Counted from the stretch's first letter, positions 33,446 through 42,595 are shown. The stretch is 64,000 nucleotides of DNA from JAFEDN01 sp963832945 (GCA_963832945.1 CAWHVV010000006.1:440067-504066), one strand, 5' to 3'. The notes: generated by a model from the sequence alone, not told the origin. Translations and numbers: made by a program.

Positions 33446-33677
33446 TGGTTGAGGAAAGTAAAACGGGGAAAACTAGCAAATTTTGTAACGTTTTATCTAT
33501 CAAACAATAGGCTGTAATGATAAAATTCTCTAATAGCATAAGACCTCTTCTGTAATTTTGTGGTCTGTTAAACAACAAAATGACATGAGGTCTGATTGTT
33601 ATGCAATCTGGATTAAATGAGCTCAGAAGTTGAAAATCACGTTAGCTGGGTATTTCAATGAAAGGAGGGAAACCGAC

Positions 33678-36600
33678 ATGCAATTCGAGACGGAAATCGC
33701 AACCTCAGATACGGACCACCCCTTAGTCCCATCACATAGTATTCAAAATAAAGACGGCAGTTATTTACTGCTTGAAAAACCGGATTATACTGAACTGGAT
33801 GAGTTTCTGTCTGGCTTAGGTATCGAGCGCAAAGATATTCCGGTCGAAAACGAATATCTGCTCAAGCTGTTTCAACGTGAGATGAGCGCTTGTTCCTGGA
33901 TGAAATGGAGTAGTCTTGATCATGCTTTGGAAAAATGTTTGCAGTGGCCATTGTTATCTGCTCATGATTTAGGACCCGAAACCAAAGAGAGCGCCTGGCG
34001 GCGAGTCAGACCGGCGGAGCGATCTATTCTGCTAAAAAGTACTTGGGGTTTGGTAAAAGCGTATGCGGTGCAGGGATTTGCGCGCGGTTTGGAGTTGGGG
34101 TTATTTACATCCATTCATATTTTTATTTATTCCATGCTGTTGTATCGTTTGGTTAAGCTGATCCAAACCGGTACTACCAGCATGGATGAATTTCGTTCTT
34201 CGTTTATCAGCTCGGATCAAAAAGGGATTGATAGCTTAGTGCGCCTGTTAGCGGGATTAGAAACACGGTGGTTGAGGTTAATTTTAACGAGTCCTTTCAT
34301 CATTGCGGGGTTACAAAGTATCTCTAGTCTATGGAGAGCACGGCGCACCTCACCGGCCACATTAAAAAATTACACCCAAATCATTGATACTCATCTTCAA
34401 AAAAAGGGTGGTTGGCTGCGGGATGGTATTTATGAATACCTCCCAGGTATTTCCAGTGCCAGTCTTTTGTCTTTAAGCGGGAAATTACAAAAACTCGAAA
34501 ATCTGGTGCGCTGGGATGGGCGTTTATCGAGTGAGGAGCGGACACAAATTTTTGAGGCTTTGTGTCGAGTGGCGATAACCGGGAAAAAAAATACGCGACT
34601 GAACGCCTTGCAATATTTAGCCAGGATTGCGCATGGAGTGGGATTTAAAGATTTACCTCGTCTCAAAGAAGCCGGTTACTCCAAAGAAGAATTATTAACG
34701 ATGTTATACATTAAGGGAAAAGCGTTAGCAGTGATCATGTCGTTGCCGAAAGAAGAAATTAAAGAAAGTAAACCTTTACGATGCCAGGCCATTCAATCAC
34801 TGCCGCAACGCATCTATCGTCAATATTTATTGTGGTGGTTATTAGGCTTAAAGACGCATGTATTGAAGCAACAATTGCCAGCCTTATTATTGAAAACTGC
34901 GAAGTTGACGATAGAGTTATATTTTTTTCAAATGATCCTATTCAGTATTTTGGAAGCCATTCGGTGCCCTGATAAACAAGGGTTTGAATTAGGTTTCGGC
35001 TATTCTAAATATGCTGATCTTTTAACGGTCGATTGCTATTTTGAAATGGTTGATCAGTTTCGTACCATTAATTTAAATGATTCGGTTCCGCTGTTAGTGG
35101 AACAGACTCAGTATTTCAACCTGGACGGATTGCACAACCTGACATTTATGTATAAAAACTTAACTGGCGAAGAAATGGTGGCTATTTTAAGAAGCGCTGA
35201 AGACCGGGGAGCTGGTTTCGCTGTATTAAACATATTCGACAATTTTGCCGATTCTGATATGCGATCTTTAGCCGCTTATCTAAATAATTCAATAGTCCAA
35301 AATGTATGGTTAGGTTGTTATAGTGAAGACATCAGAGGAGGAACCAATTTAAGCGACGCAGGATTTGCCTATTTAGCCCAAGTTTTGCCATTTATGAAGG
35401 AGCTTGTTTCCTTTGACATTTGTTTTCCGAATATCGGTGATGAAGGTATCCAGGCTTTAGCTGATGTATTAAATAGAACTCACATCAAACGTTTTTATTT
35501 GCATCATACAAAAATGGGAGACCCAGGAGGAATTCAATTAGCTGAAGCCTGGTCAACGATGCCAGCCATCGAACGAATCGTGATGGATGGCTCTGAAGTA
35601 GGCGACGGAACGATCCGGGCATTATCCTCAGTCGTTCGAAATTGTCCTGTTTTAAATGAATTGTGGGTTGATGGTAATTCTATTACTAACGCGGGCGCGA
35701 TCTATTTTGCAAATTTGATTCAAAATACTTCGCTACCTAGAATCGGTTTAAGAAGCACTAATGTAACCGATGAGGGAGTAATGGCGTTAGCCGGGGTTAT
35801 AGTGAACTTGCCTGTTACTGTATTAGGAATGGGTAGTCGTAGTGGTGAAGAGGGCCTCATCACATTGATCAATCAACTGAATAAAACCAATATTTGGTAT
35901 CTTGAATTAGTTTATAATACTTTTACTCCAAAAAGTATGGAGGCGCTCGCTCATACTCTCCCTTCCACGCAATTGAATTACTTAGAGTTAGATTATAATA
36001 ATCTAAATGATCCAAAATTAATTTCTCAATTAGCTCAAGGAATTGTTGCTTCTGCTGTCGATACCCTGATTATGTGGGATAATAATATAAGCACCTCCAT
36101 GAACTTATTGGGTCCAGCCATGTCTAAGCTGGATTATTTTGAAATTGTAGAAGGTAGTCTAACGGATACCAGCTTAATCGATCTATCACCGTTTTTGCCA
36201 GGCTCCTTATTACAAACCCTATATTTAAATTTTAATTTAATCGGTGATGAGGGTTTATTAGCTTTAACAAAGGTGCTACCAGATACGCAAATCACAGATT
36301 TATCATTGATTCAAAACCGCATCACTGATAAAGGTGCGCAAGTCATAGCACAGGTATATCCTAATACTTCTTTGAATGTACTCTACTTAATGGAGAATAA
36401 TATCTCTGGAGACATATTGTATCAGGTCGAAAATTATCAATGGCAGGCATATTGCCAGGATCAACTCTGTCATGCCAATGCTCAATATAATGGCTACACT
36501 ACCCCTTTAACATCAAGCGATTCATCGCCGATGAGTCGCCGCTCATCTTATGGACGACATCACTTAAAATCAAGTCGTAGATATGATGTTTTCGATAGGG

Positions 36601-37052
36601 ATGTTAAAAGGGAGACTTCTCAGAAAAAAATCTGGGGTGCTGGCAGTTCCATCGAAGTCATTGAGGATGATCCACTGGCAGCAACAACTGACACCACCTC
36701 AGATCATTCCGCTGGATTCCATACCACCGAATCCTTGCCAACGTGGACTCCTCCAGCTTTATCCAATCCAAGTTCCGGAGAATCATCAGCAGAATCCTTG
36801 CCCACTTCCGCCGCTGCCGGAGCCATGATTATAAGTACGCTGGGATTGAGTCTTTTACTCTATAAAAATGTCACTATAGTGCAAACGGTTGCTAACGTCG
36901 GCTGCCGATTATTGCAAAATTGTTATTACAGGACTCGTGATAGCCTAAAAACCGCCGCCAATTTTTATTCGTTTCACTCACCCCTTCAAACTGCAACAAG
37001 AACACCACTACAGACGGATTCACATCCGCCGAGCTTCCAAATGTTGAGCTAA
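33678..37052 (+). CDS. LRR (RNI-type) membrane protein with conserved N-terminal domain
   Basis: AAAGGAGG at 33660 fixes ATG 33678 (MQFETEIAT), giving 1124 residues. Residues about 30-470 form a helical domain that also heads the LRR protein at 52650 (SSLDHALEKCLQWPLLS, LVRWDGRLS, SILEAIRCPDK), and I know no name for it. Residues about 490-940 are leucine-rich repeats of ribonuclease-inhibitor/NLR style (LSDAGFAYLAQVLP, ITDKGAQVIAQVYPN). QDQLCHAN caps them. A Ser/Pro-rich linker leads to a transmembrane helix (AGAMIISTLGLSLLLYKN, about residues 1047-1064) and a short basic tail. There is no signal peptide. It is probably a secreted or host-targeted interaction protein (inferred). It is convergent with the island genes on the other strand. 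Confidence 0.8.
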   Translation: MQFETEIATSDTDHPLVPSHSIQNKDGSYLLLEKPDYTELDEFLSGLGIERKDIPVENEYLLKLFQREMSACSWMKWSSLDHALEKCLQWPLLSAHDLGPETKESAWRRVRPAERSILLKSTWGLVKAYAVQGFARGLELGLFTSIHIFIYSMLLYRLVKLIQTGTTSMDEFRSSFISSDQKGIDSLVRLLAGLETRWLRLILTSPFIIAGLQSISSLWRARRTSPATLKNYTQIIDTHLQKKGGWLRDGIYEYLPGISSASLLSLSGKLQKLENLVRWDGRLSSEERTQIFEALCRVAITGKKNTRLNALQYLARIAHGVGFKDLPRLKEAGYSKEELLTMLYIKGKALAVIMSLPKEEIKESKPLRCQAIQSLPQRIYRQYLLWWLLGLKTHVLKQQLPALLLKTAKLTIELYFFQMILFSILEAIRCPDKQGFELGFGYSKYADLLTVDCYFEMVDQFRTINLNDSVPLLVEQTQYFNLDGLHNLTFMYKNLTGEEMVAILRSAEDRGAGFAVLNIFDNFADSDMRSLAAYLNNSIVQNVWLGCYSEDIRGGTNLSDAGFAYLAQVLPFMKELVSFDICFPNIGDEGIQALADVLNRTHIKRFYLHHTKMGDPGGIQLAEAWSTMPAIERIVMDGSEVGDGTIRALSSVVRNCPVLNELWVDGNSITNAGAIYFANLIQNTSLPRIGLRSTNVTDEGVMALAGVIVNLPVTVLGMGSRSGEEGLITLINQLNKTNIWYLELVYNTFTPKSMEALAHTLPSTQLNYLELDYNNLNDPKLISQLAQGIVASAVDTLIMWDNNISTSMNLLGPAMSKLDYFEIVEGSLTDTSLIDLSPFLPGSLLQTLYLNFNLIGDEGLLALTKVLPDTQITDLSLIQNRITDKGAQVIAQVYPNTSLNVLYLMENNISGDILYQVENYQWQAYCQDQLCHANAQYNGYTTPLTSSDSSPMSRRSSYGRHHLKSSRRYDVFDRDVKRETSQKKIWGAGSSIEVIEDDPLAATTDTTSDHSAGFHTTESLPTWTPPALSNPSSGESSAESLPTSAAAGAMIISTLGLSLLLYKNVTIVQTVANVGCRLLQNCYYRTRDSLKTAANFYSFHSPLQTATRTPLQTDSHPPSFQMLS

Positions 37053-37225
37053 GGCATGAGGAACGAACACTTCATACACCAGACCACTTTTACCGATGAG
37101 GCATAACGTTGACCTTCACGACCCGCAAACCGTTGTGTCAAATGGATTTCCATGTCATCGCAACTCAGCGTCACTTCCAACCAACCACAAGAACAGGGAT
37201 CGGTAGTTGTGTACCATTTTATGTT
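37049..37225 (-). pseudogene. Start-less ~55-codon frame after the DUF3987 gene
   Basis: The minus-strand frame reads WYTTTDPCSCGWLEVTLSCD, then MEIHLTQRFAGREGQ and VVWCMKCSFLMP. It is protein-like, with paired cysteines, but has no ATG, GTG or TTG at its head. Its stop overlaps that of the LRR gene. It may be the remains of the next gene of the island operon, cut when the LRR gene arrived. Confidence 0.35.
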
Positions 37226-38750
37226 ATGACACCGAAGTGAAAGGCAGTGCCAACGGATTCACCCGGTAGAGTGTGGTCGGTTTTCGGGTGTTTAATTTCA
37301 CCGGCAGACTGATTAAATGACGTTCCTGCAACCGAGCTAATGCTTTCATTAATCGCTCGGATTGACCCTGTTTTTTATTCCTTAACGCAAAACGAATTTC
37401 TGCCTGAGTAAACGAACCCTGATGGTGGTTTTGAATCCATTGCCACACGACTTGGGCATCATCACTCGCCGAATCCCGGCACATCCATTGAAATACCGCC
37501 AAGGCGTGCAGGCGAAGGACTTCGACCAAACGTAAAGCGTTTTGCATCGTGGCGGCGTGAATATCCTGTTCCACTAAACCATATTCGGCAACGTGTAATA
37601 AACCGGCCAATCGCAGGGCAAATCCCGCTAATTTGCCTCCCCAACCGGGATAACTGCCCAACAGACCTTCGGGTCTTAACTCGCTTTCTAATTGCATTTG
37701 AAAAGCACGCCATAATGCATGAGCTTCTGGAGAGAGCGAAAATATTTGCCTATTTTCCCCGGGAACAGAGGTCTCCGTCTGTGGTCGGCTGTTTAACAAA
37801 GTCATCATCATTTGGTCATAAGCGGCTTGTAATTCTGATGACAGAGGGGGTGTATTATGGGTGCGATAACCCAGGTGACTTTTGGGCAGCACATACAAAA
37901 ACCGTTCCAGCACCCCTTTACCTAAATACGCTTTTTTTCCCGCCATATTTTGAATCACAATCGGTTGCACGGTCAGCACCACGGTTAAATAAGGATTCAA
38001 AATCGTGCTGCGATCTTTGCGATGAACGCGCACTTCACCGCCGTCGATACCTTTGAGCAAAATATCAATATTCGCGGAACCGTGATTATATAAACCCGCT
38101 AACGTATCGAGAATGCCGCCTTCATCGGAAAAAACGGCCAATCGACCGCCTTGCTCCGCCATCAAATGCGTCAGCGATTCCGGAGTGGCGTCGTTAGTAA
38201 ACAGCACCGGTAAGGGAGAAATTTCGGTGAGCGCCATTTCTTGCTGAATAATCGCGTCAAACAGACGGCGTTGTTCCTCCGGGTCTTCGGTCTTGGCGGC
38301 TTTAGTGCGCAGATTTTCCAAAATCCGCTCTTCGGTTTTGCGAGCGGCACGTTGGCGTTTAATTTCATTTTCCCGCTGTTTTTTCTGTTCTTTTTCCCAA
38401 CGCCACAGCGGTTGGGTGCAGGCTCGCACTACCAAAGATTTATGATTGGCCGGCGGCAGTGCGATCAACGTATAAATATTCACGGGTTCAATCCAGCCCA
38501 ATTTAGGAGAGACGGCGCAATAACCCGCTAAAGCAGTCGATAATACCCCTAATAGTGTCATGACGCTGAGCGCCGGCGGCGTCTCACTGGCTTGGGCTAA
38601 AGCGCCGGCAAATTCACCCAACACGCCGGGTAACCAATCTGCTGGAATTTCAGGCGTTTCCAGCGGTTCAAATAAAATCGGTTCGTTCCAGGCGGCGGCT
38701 TGTTCCCAATTCGGTAATTCAATCATGGATTCAGGGATATGATGAGTCAT
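37224..38750 (-). CDS. DUF3987 (YfjI-like) protein
   Basis: 508 residues, the usual length for this island-borne family. Recognisable parts are the N-terminal IPADWLPGVLGEFAGALAQA, PPALSVMTLLGVLSTALAG, the ANHKSLVVRAC stretch in the place of a P-loop, FTNDATPESL and VFSDEGGILDTLAGLY. A winged-helix-like C terminus (QAEIRFALRNKKQGQSERLM) follows. DUF3987 proteins are common next to integrases on genomic islands and are thought to be primase/helicase-like replication-associated factors; the function is not established. The start follows GAGG by 8 nt. The gene is the last complete one of a three-gene minus-strand operon (HTH, 119-aa protein, DUF3987) with gaps or overlaps of a few bases. Confidence 0.85.
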   Translation of the reverse strand: MTHHIPESMIELPNWEQAAAWNEPILFEPLETPEIPADWLPGVLGEFAGALAQASETPPALSVMTLLGVLSTALAGYCAVSPKLGWIEPVNIYTLIALPPANHKSLVVRACTQPLWRWEKEQKKQRENEIKRQRAARKTEERILENLRTKAAKTEDPEEQRRLFDAIIQQEMALTEISPLPVLFTNDATPESLTHLMAEQGGRLAVFSDEGGILDTLAGLYNHGSANIDILLKGIDGGEVRVHRKDRSTILNPYLTVVLTVQPIVIQNMAGKKAYLGKGVLERFLYVLPKSHLGYRTHNTPPLSSELQAAYDQMMMTLLNSRPQTETSVPGENRQIFSLSPEAHALWRAFQMQLESELRPEGLLGSYPGWGGKLAGFALRLAGLLHVAEYGLVEQDIHAATMQNALRLVEVLRLHALAVFQWMCRDSASDDAQVVWQWIQNHHQGSFTQAEIRFALRNKKQGQSERLMKALARLQERHLISLPVKLNTRKPTTLYRVNPLALPFTSVS

Positions 38751-38754
38751 GGTA

Positions 38755-39114
38755 TTATCCTCGTAGGTTCTGAAGACCGATCCGCAGCACTAAAGTTTTG
38801 GACGCTCCCTGCCATTGAATGGCGTGTGCTAACGCCATGGCGCGGGAAAATAAACTCAAATGCGCATACATCACCCAAGCCTCGCGCTGAAAACAAAAAT
38901 TAAGCACATAATGTTCCGCGGGTTCCGGGCAATATAAACACACCCCTTTGGACGAGCGGATGCGTTGCAAACTTAACCGATCCACCGCAATCAAGATAGG
39001 GTTATTTGCTGGATAATGACGTAATTCATCAGCATACACGGGAAGGATGGGTTGACAGACTGAGCGGCCAGCCTGCTTAAAAGAAAAAGCGGGATCCTGT
39101 TGACTCTCCTTCAT
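38755..39114 (-). CDS. Island protein of unknown function, 119 aa
   Basis: I take ATG 39114 (MKESQQDPAF) as the start because it overlaps the stop of the upstream HTH gene as ATGA and follows that gene directly. The longer frame from 39156 would overlap it needlessly. The protein carries GVCLYCPEPAEHY and FCFQREAWVMYAHLSLFS. A single C-x2-C does not prove a zinc site. It ends 4 nt before the DUF3987 start and is certainly part of the same operon. Confidence 0.65.
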   Translation of the reverse strand: MKESQQDPAFSFKQAGRSVCQPILPVYADELRHYPANNPILIAVDRLSLQRIRSSKGVCLYCPEPAEHYVLNFCFQREAWVMYAHLSLFSRAMALAHAIQWQGASKTLVLRIGLQNLRG

Positions 39115-39368
39115 CGATTTTTTCCCTTCGGCAAAGACTGTGATGTGCTGCGACAATGCCGCTCATTTAACCAGGCATCCAGATCGTCTTTGTAGTAAAA
39201 AATCCGGCCCCGTTTGATATACTGCGGCCCGATGCCACCACTGCGCCACATCGCCAGGGTTTTCTCCTTAACGCCCAGGTAATGCGACGCATTGTGAACA
39301 TCCATCCTACCATCGGGAAAAATATCGAGAGTGGGTGTGTTTAATTGAAAATCGACTTCCTTTTTCAT
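39111..39368 (-). CDS. AlpA/excisionase-like helix-turn-helix protein
   Basis: 85 residues with the MerR-like winged-helix pattern of AlpA/Xis proteins: DVHNASHYLGVKEKTLAMWR, then GIGPQYIKRGRIFYYKDDLD and AWLNE. The start follows AGGAG by 7 nt. Proteins of this type activate excision or bind the ends of the element, and the divergent integrase operon fits that. It probably regulates the intergenic region shared with the gene at 39569. Confidence 0.8.
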   Translation of the reverse strand: MKKEVDFQLNTPTLDIFPDGRMDVHNASHYLGVKEKTLAMWRSGGIGPQYIKRGRIFYYKDDLDAWLNERHCRSTSQSLPKGKNR

Positions 39369-39464
39369 AGTAGGCTCCTGTGTTTTTTTAATCTAGAATG
39401 GGTCCCGCCTTCAGGACTGAACCCATTGACTTTAGCAGAGGGGGTTATTATAGTGAGCGTTATT

Positions 39465-39483
39465 CGTAGTGTAAAGGACTACG
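39465..39483. promoter_or_regulatory. Candidate operator between divergent island operons
   Basis: CGTAGT-7-ACTACG is a perfect 6-bp inverted repeat in the 200-bp divergent region, followed by further TAGTCTA / TATAGAC pairs. It is a plausible binding site for the AlpA-like protein. Confidence 0.3.
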
Positions 39484-39568
39484 TTAGTAGTCTAAAAAAC
39501 TATAGACAAATACAGAACTTCCAAGAACAATCGAGAAGTTTCCAGAACAGAATGGGAGAATAAAGCAT

Positions 39569-40216
39569 ATGACTGAAACCCAGAAACGGGTGAAGAAACC
39601 CAAAAAAAAGGCGGATCATCAGAACATCCGAACAGTGGTGATGACTGTTAGGATTAGCCCCCAACTACGATTTGTCGCCGAACTGATCGCACGGCATCAA
39701 CATCGTCCAGTATCCAGCCTGATGGAATCCTTATTAGCCGAAAAAGCGGCCAGCTATGGCCTACCCGTGGTATCAACCGAAAAAGCACAGACCGACCATT
39801 ACCTGTTCGGCCAGCGCCACACGGAAAAAATCAACGCCCAAGAGGTCGGCGAACGACTCTGGTCTGCCGAAGACGCTGACCGCTTTGCAGGAATGGCCTT
39901 ATTTTTACCGAGCCTACTCACCGCCGAGGAACAGGCCCTGTGGCAGGTAATTACCGACACCCCTTATTTCTGGAACCACTTTGAAATCCATATCGAGAAC
40001 CCGGCGGGACAAGTCGTGGATAAAGAGTGGTGGCCGCTGGTGGATTACCGGGGTTTAAACCGGGAGCGGCTGCGTGAGCATTGGCCGTTGTGCCAGGCGA
40101 TTTTAGAGGGTGAAAAACCATTACAGCACTTAAAGGAATTAAATCTGCCACCCGGCAAGCCGGTTGAAAAACCGGATTATTATCCCCCCATCAAAAAAGT
40201 AAGGAGCGATCAATGA
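39569..40216 (+). CDS. Island protein with RHH-like N terminus, 215 aa
   Basis: After a lysine-rich start (KRVKKPKKKADHQ), residues about 22-62 (TVVMTVRISPQLRFVAELIA, HRPVSSLMESLLAEKAA) look like a ribbon-helix-helix DNA-binding fold. The rest (WSAEDADRFAGMALFLPSLL, WWPLVDYRGLNRERLREHWP) is conserved-looking but unknown to me. Its stop overlaps the integrase start as ATGA, so the two are translationally coupled. A role in regulating or directing integration is likely but inferred. Confidence 0.7.
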   Translation: MTETQKRVKKPKKKADHQNIRTVVMTVRISPQLRFVAELIARHQHRPVSSLMESLLAEKAASYGLPVVSTEKAQTDHYLFGQRHTEKINAQEVGERLWSAEDADRFAGMALFLPSLLTAEEQALWQVITDTPYFWNHFEIHIENPAGQVVDKEWWPLVDYRGLNRERLREHWPLCQAILEGEKPLQHLKELNLPPGKPVEKPDYYPPIKKVRSDQ

Positions 40217-41355
40217 AATTTAAAACATTAACTCGTGCCAACATACGTAATGTAGGACAACACGAAAAATTACAGGAAAACGGCATCGAATTTGACCGGC
40301 TAGCCAACGGAGACGGGAGATACCGAATCAATATCATGGTAGACGGTCGACGAATTCATCGATTGGTTGGTAAAGAATCGGATGGCACTACACGATTGCA
40401 TGCTGAGAAGATATTGGCAAAATTTCGCAATGAAGCGCATGAAGCCCGCTTAAATTTGCCTAAAGGTCGTAAACTTACTTTTAGATTTAAGGAAGCTGCT
40501 GAACAATATCTGGAAAAACAAATTTCGACTCAGGCAAAAAATTTAAAAAAGAAGATTTCTCTACTCAGGCAGCATCTCATTCCATTTTTCAAAGATACAC
40601 CCCTCGACAAAATTAATGACCAGGATTTAGAGCGTTACAAAAATACGCGTCTGGTGCAAGAGGTATGTGAAAGTACCGTCAATCGGGAATTAGCCGTGCT
40701 CTCTCATTTTTTTACTAAGGCGGTGGAATGGAAATGGTTAAATAACCGGCCTGTCGCCATTAAAAAATTTAAAGAAAGCGAACCTCGCATTACCTACCTA
40801 ACACTGGAGCAAATTGATCGGTTGTTAAAGGAGACTAAACAAGATCAAAATTCTCACATTTATCCATTTATGGTGACTGGACTAGAAACCGGCATGCGCC
40901 TTACGGAAATTTTATCGATACGACTGGAGCATATTGATTTAGAGAGGAGGGTGATCTTTATTCCCTTGGCTAAAGCCGGTTCCCGATTGCAACCCATGAC
41001 CGACTTTTTATCTCAAGAGTTAGAACCCTATGTCAAAAGGGCGGCGCCTGATCAAATTTGGCTGTTTCCTTCCAAAAGATCTAAATCCGGTCATTGTGTG
41101 AATATCAACAAACCTTTTCGTCGCGTAGTCGCTGCCGCCGGACTTAATGTTAACGAGGTTGTGCGACATACTTTACGCCATACCGCTATCACTCACCTTG
41201 TTCAAGCCGGCGTGGATTTACCTACGGTAAAAAGAATTTCAGGGCATAAAACCCTGCAAATGGTCGAGCGTTATAGCCATCAAAACGGATCTCATATCCA
41301 AACTGCAATGGATAAATTGAGTCAACGTTATCGTTCGACGAATACTAGCAATTAA
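40213..41355 (+). CDS. Tyrosine recombinase (island integrase)
   Basis: 380 residues. An N-terminal arm-binding-like part is followed by a SAM-like core-binding domain (about 95-190) and the catalytic domain (about 200-370). The catalytic residues are visible: Arg in TGLETGMRLTEILS, Lys in PLAKAGSR, HTLRHT (His-x-x-Arg), GHK and Tyr in VERYSH. It catalyses integration and excision of the island. A tRNA-Phe 3' fragment lies 1.6 kb downstream (42953-42995), the usual attachment target for such enzymes. The ATG overlaps the preceding stop. Confidence 0.92.
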   Translation: MKFKTLTRANIRNVGQHEKLQENGIEFDRLANGDGRYRINIMVDGRRIHRLVGKESDGTTRLHAEKILAKFRNEAHEARLNLPKGRKLTFRFKEAAEQYLEKQISTQAKNLKKKISLLRQHLIPFFKDTPLDKINDQDLERYKNTRLVQEVCESTVNRELAVLSHFFTKAVEWKWLNNRPVAIKKFKESEPRITYLTLEQIDRLLKETKQDQNSHIYPFMVTGLETGMRLTEILSIRLEHIDLERRVIFIPLAKAGSRLQPMTDFLSQELEPYVKRAAPDQIWLFPSKRSKSGHCVNINKPFRRVVAAAGLNVNEVVRHTLRHTAITHLVQAGVDLPTVKRISGHKTLQMVERYSHQNGSHIQTAMDKLSQRYRSTNTSN

Positions 41356-41533
41356 ATTGAGGATTATTTTTTCAATACATTGAGTATTTTTGATCAATAT
41401 TTTTGTAGCATATTAATTATGATGTTTTAGTTTTAATATACATTTTAAGTTTTTGATTTTTATATAATTTAATAATCTATGCGCGTAGGCAAAGGGAAGC
41501 CGACCAAATAGCCCGTATGATCTAAAAGTTGAG

Positions 41534-41562
41534 TTGCAAATGTGTACCATTTCTGATACAAT
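41534..41562 (+). promoter_or_regulatory. Sigma-70-like promoter of the toxin-antitoxin operon
   Basis: TTGCAA, 17-bp spacer, TACAAT, ending 22 nt before the toxin start. The spacer contains GTACC-ATTTCTGATAC, an imperfect palindrome that could be the antitoxin operator. The preceding AT-rich gap (41356-41533) shows no gene. Confidence 0.55.
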
Positions 41563-41584
41563 TATTAATAAGTAGGTTTTATAC

Positions 41585-41932
41585 ATGATGACACCAGTTT
41601 ATTTTTATCGGACGGATACAGATAATGAACCCGTACGCGAATGGTTAAAGGGATTAGATCGTACTGATCGAAAGATTATTGGTGACGATCTACAAACGGT
41701 ACAATTAGGTTGGAAGCTTGGTCTCATTGATGAACCTTTGGTAAAAAGCTTCGGGGCTGGATTATTTGAAGTGAGAACCTCTTTGCCGAGTCATCGTATA
41801 GCGCGGATATTTTTCTGCGTGAGCGATGGGAAAATTGTGCTATTACATGGAATTATTAAAAAGACAAAAAAAACGCCCAATGAAGAATTAGCTTTAGCGA
41901 GAAAGCGGCAAAAATCATTAACGAGGAATTGA
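41585..41932 (+). CDS. HigB/Gp49-type toxin (RelE superfamily)
   Basis: 115 residues, typical length. The family pattern is visible: PVYFYRTDTDNEPVREWLKG, LGWKLGLIDEPLVKSFGAGL, FEVRTSLPSHRIARIFFC, LLHGIIKKTKKTPNEELALA. Such toxins are ribosome-dependent mRNA interferases blocked by the adjacent antitoxin. Toxin-first gene order and the very short spacing to the next gene fit the higBA type. It probably stabilises the island. Confidence 0.85.
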   Translation: MMTPVYFYRTDTDNEPVREWLKGLDRTDRKIIGDDLQTVQLGWKLGLIDEPLVKSFGAGLFEVRTSLPSHRIARIFFCVSDGKIVLLHGIIKKTKKTPNEELALARKRQKSLTRN

Positions 41933-41934
41933 TT

Positions 41935-42216
41935 ATGAAAAAGAAACATATTGGTAGCAGTCTTAACGAGTTTTTAGCAGAAGAAGATTTGTTAATTGAA
42001 AGCGAATTAGTGGCTATTAAACGCCTTTTGGCGGCACAAGTGGAAAAGGCAATGCGAGATAAAGAGATGAGTAAAACCAAGATGGCAAAAAAAATGGGAA
42101 CGTCACGCATGGCCTTAGAGCGATTGTTGGATTCGACTAATACCTCAGTGACACTCCATACCCTAGAGAGAGCTGCGCACGCTGTAGGTAAAAAGCTTCA
42201 TATTGCCATTGCTTAA
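41935..42216 (+). CDS. XRE-family antitoxin (HigA-like)
   Basis: 93 residues from ATG 41935, which has GAGG 8 nt upstream; the TTG at 41929 is an unlikely start. The C-terminal half is a lambda-repressor-type helix-turn-helix (SKTKMAKKMGTSRMALERLL, TSVTLHTLERAAHAVGKKL). It starts 2 nt after the toxin stop. It is expected to neutralise the toxin and repress the shared promoter. Confidence 0.85.
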   Translation: MKKKHIGSSLNEFLAEEDLLIESELVAIKRLLAAQVEKAMRDKEMSKTKMAKKMGTSRMALERLLDSTNTSVTLHTLERAAHAVGKKLHIAIA

Positions 42217-42259
42217 TAGAATGATTAAATATGATATTTGACCTTTATATGATACGAGG

Positions 42260-42284
42260 AAACGCCCACATATGGCGTTTTAAA
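42260..42284 (+). terminator. Hairpin terminator after toxin-antitoxin operon
   Basis: AAACGCC, 7-nt loop, GGCGTTT, then TAAAA. A 7-bp stem 44 nt after the antitoxin stop; the U-run is short. Confidence 0.5.
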
Positions 42285-42314
42285 AACCCAGCAATTCTTT
42301 TGTGGTATAGGGAA

Positions 42315-42352
42315 GAAAAAACGCCTTCCTTGAATCAGATCAAGGAAGGCGT
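42315..42352 (-). terminator. Strong Rho-independent terminator for the small minus-strand gene
   Basis: A perfect 13-bp stem (ACGCCTTCCTTGA / TCAAGGAAGGCGT) with a 6-nt loop. Read on the minus strand it ends in a run of T. It lies 16 nt after the stop of the 41-residue gene at 42368. Confidence 0.8.
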
Positions 42353-42367
42353 AGACACTCAATTGTT

Positions 42368-42493
42368 TTAAGTTGGTTTAGTTGACAACTCTTTTGATTC
42401 AGGCAGCTTAGTATTTTTTTGTTTTTGTAACTTTTTTTGTTTTGCTATTTTTTTTTCTAAACAATCTAACCGGCAGGATAAATTTCTACTCAT
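42368..42493 (-). CDS. 41-residue lysine-rich small protein
   Basis: The minus-strand frame reads MSRNLSCRLDCLEKKIAKQK, then KLQKQKNTKLPESKELSTKP-T. GGAG stands 9 nt before the ATG. A near-consensus promoter (42567-42595) and a strong terminator (42315-42352) bracket it exactly, so it is a complete transcription unit. I recognise no family. The highly basic C-x3-C containing protein could bind nucleic acid or be a small toxin or regulator; this is a guess. Confidence 0.6.
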   Translation of the reverse strand: MSRNLSCRLDCLEKKIAKQKKLQKQKNTKLPESKELSTKPT

Positions 42494-42566
42494 TATAAGT
42501 ATTCTCCGTAAATATTTTTAAAATAAAATGTATACAATCGCGATAACTTACCGCAAATTCGCAATC

Positions 42567-42595
42567 ATTATACAATAAATATTTAATTCTTTCAA
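42567..42595 (-). promoter_or_regulatory. Near-consensus sigma-70 promoter for the small minus-strand gene
   Basis: On the minus strand: TTGAAA, exactly 17 bases, TATAAT. It lies about 75 nt upstream of ATG 42493, leaving a leader of roughly 65 nt. Confidence 0.75.
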
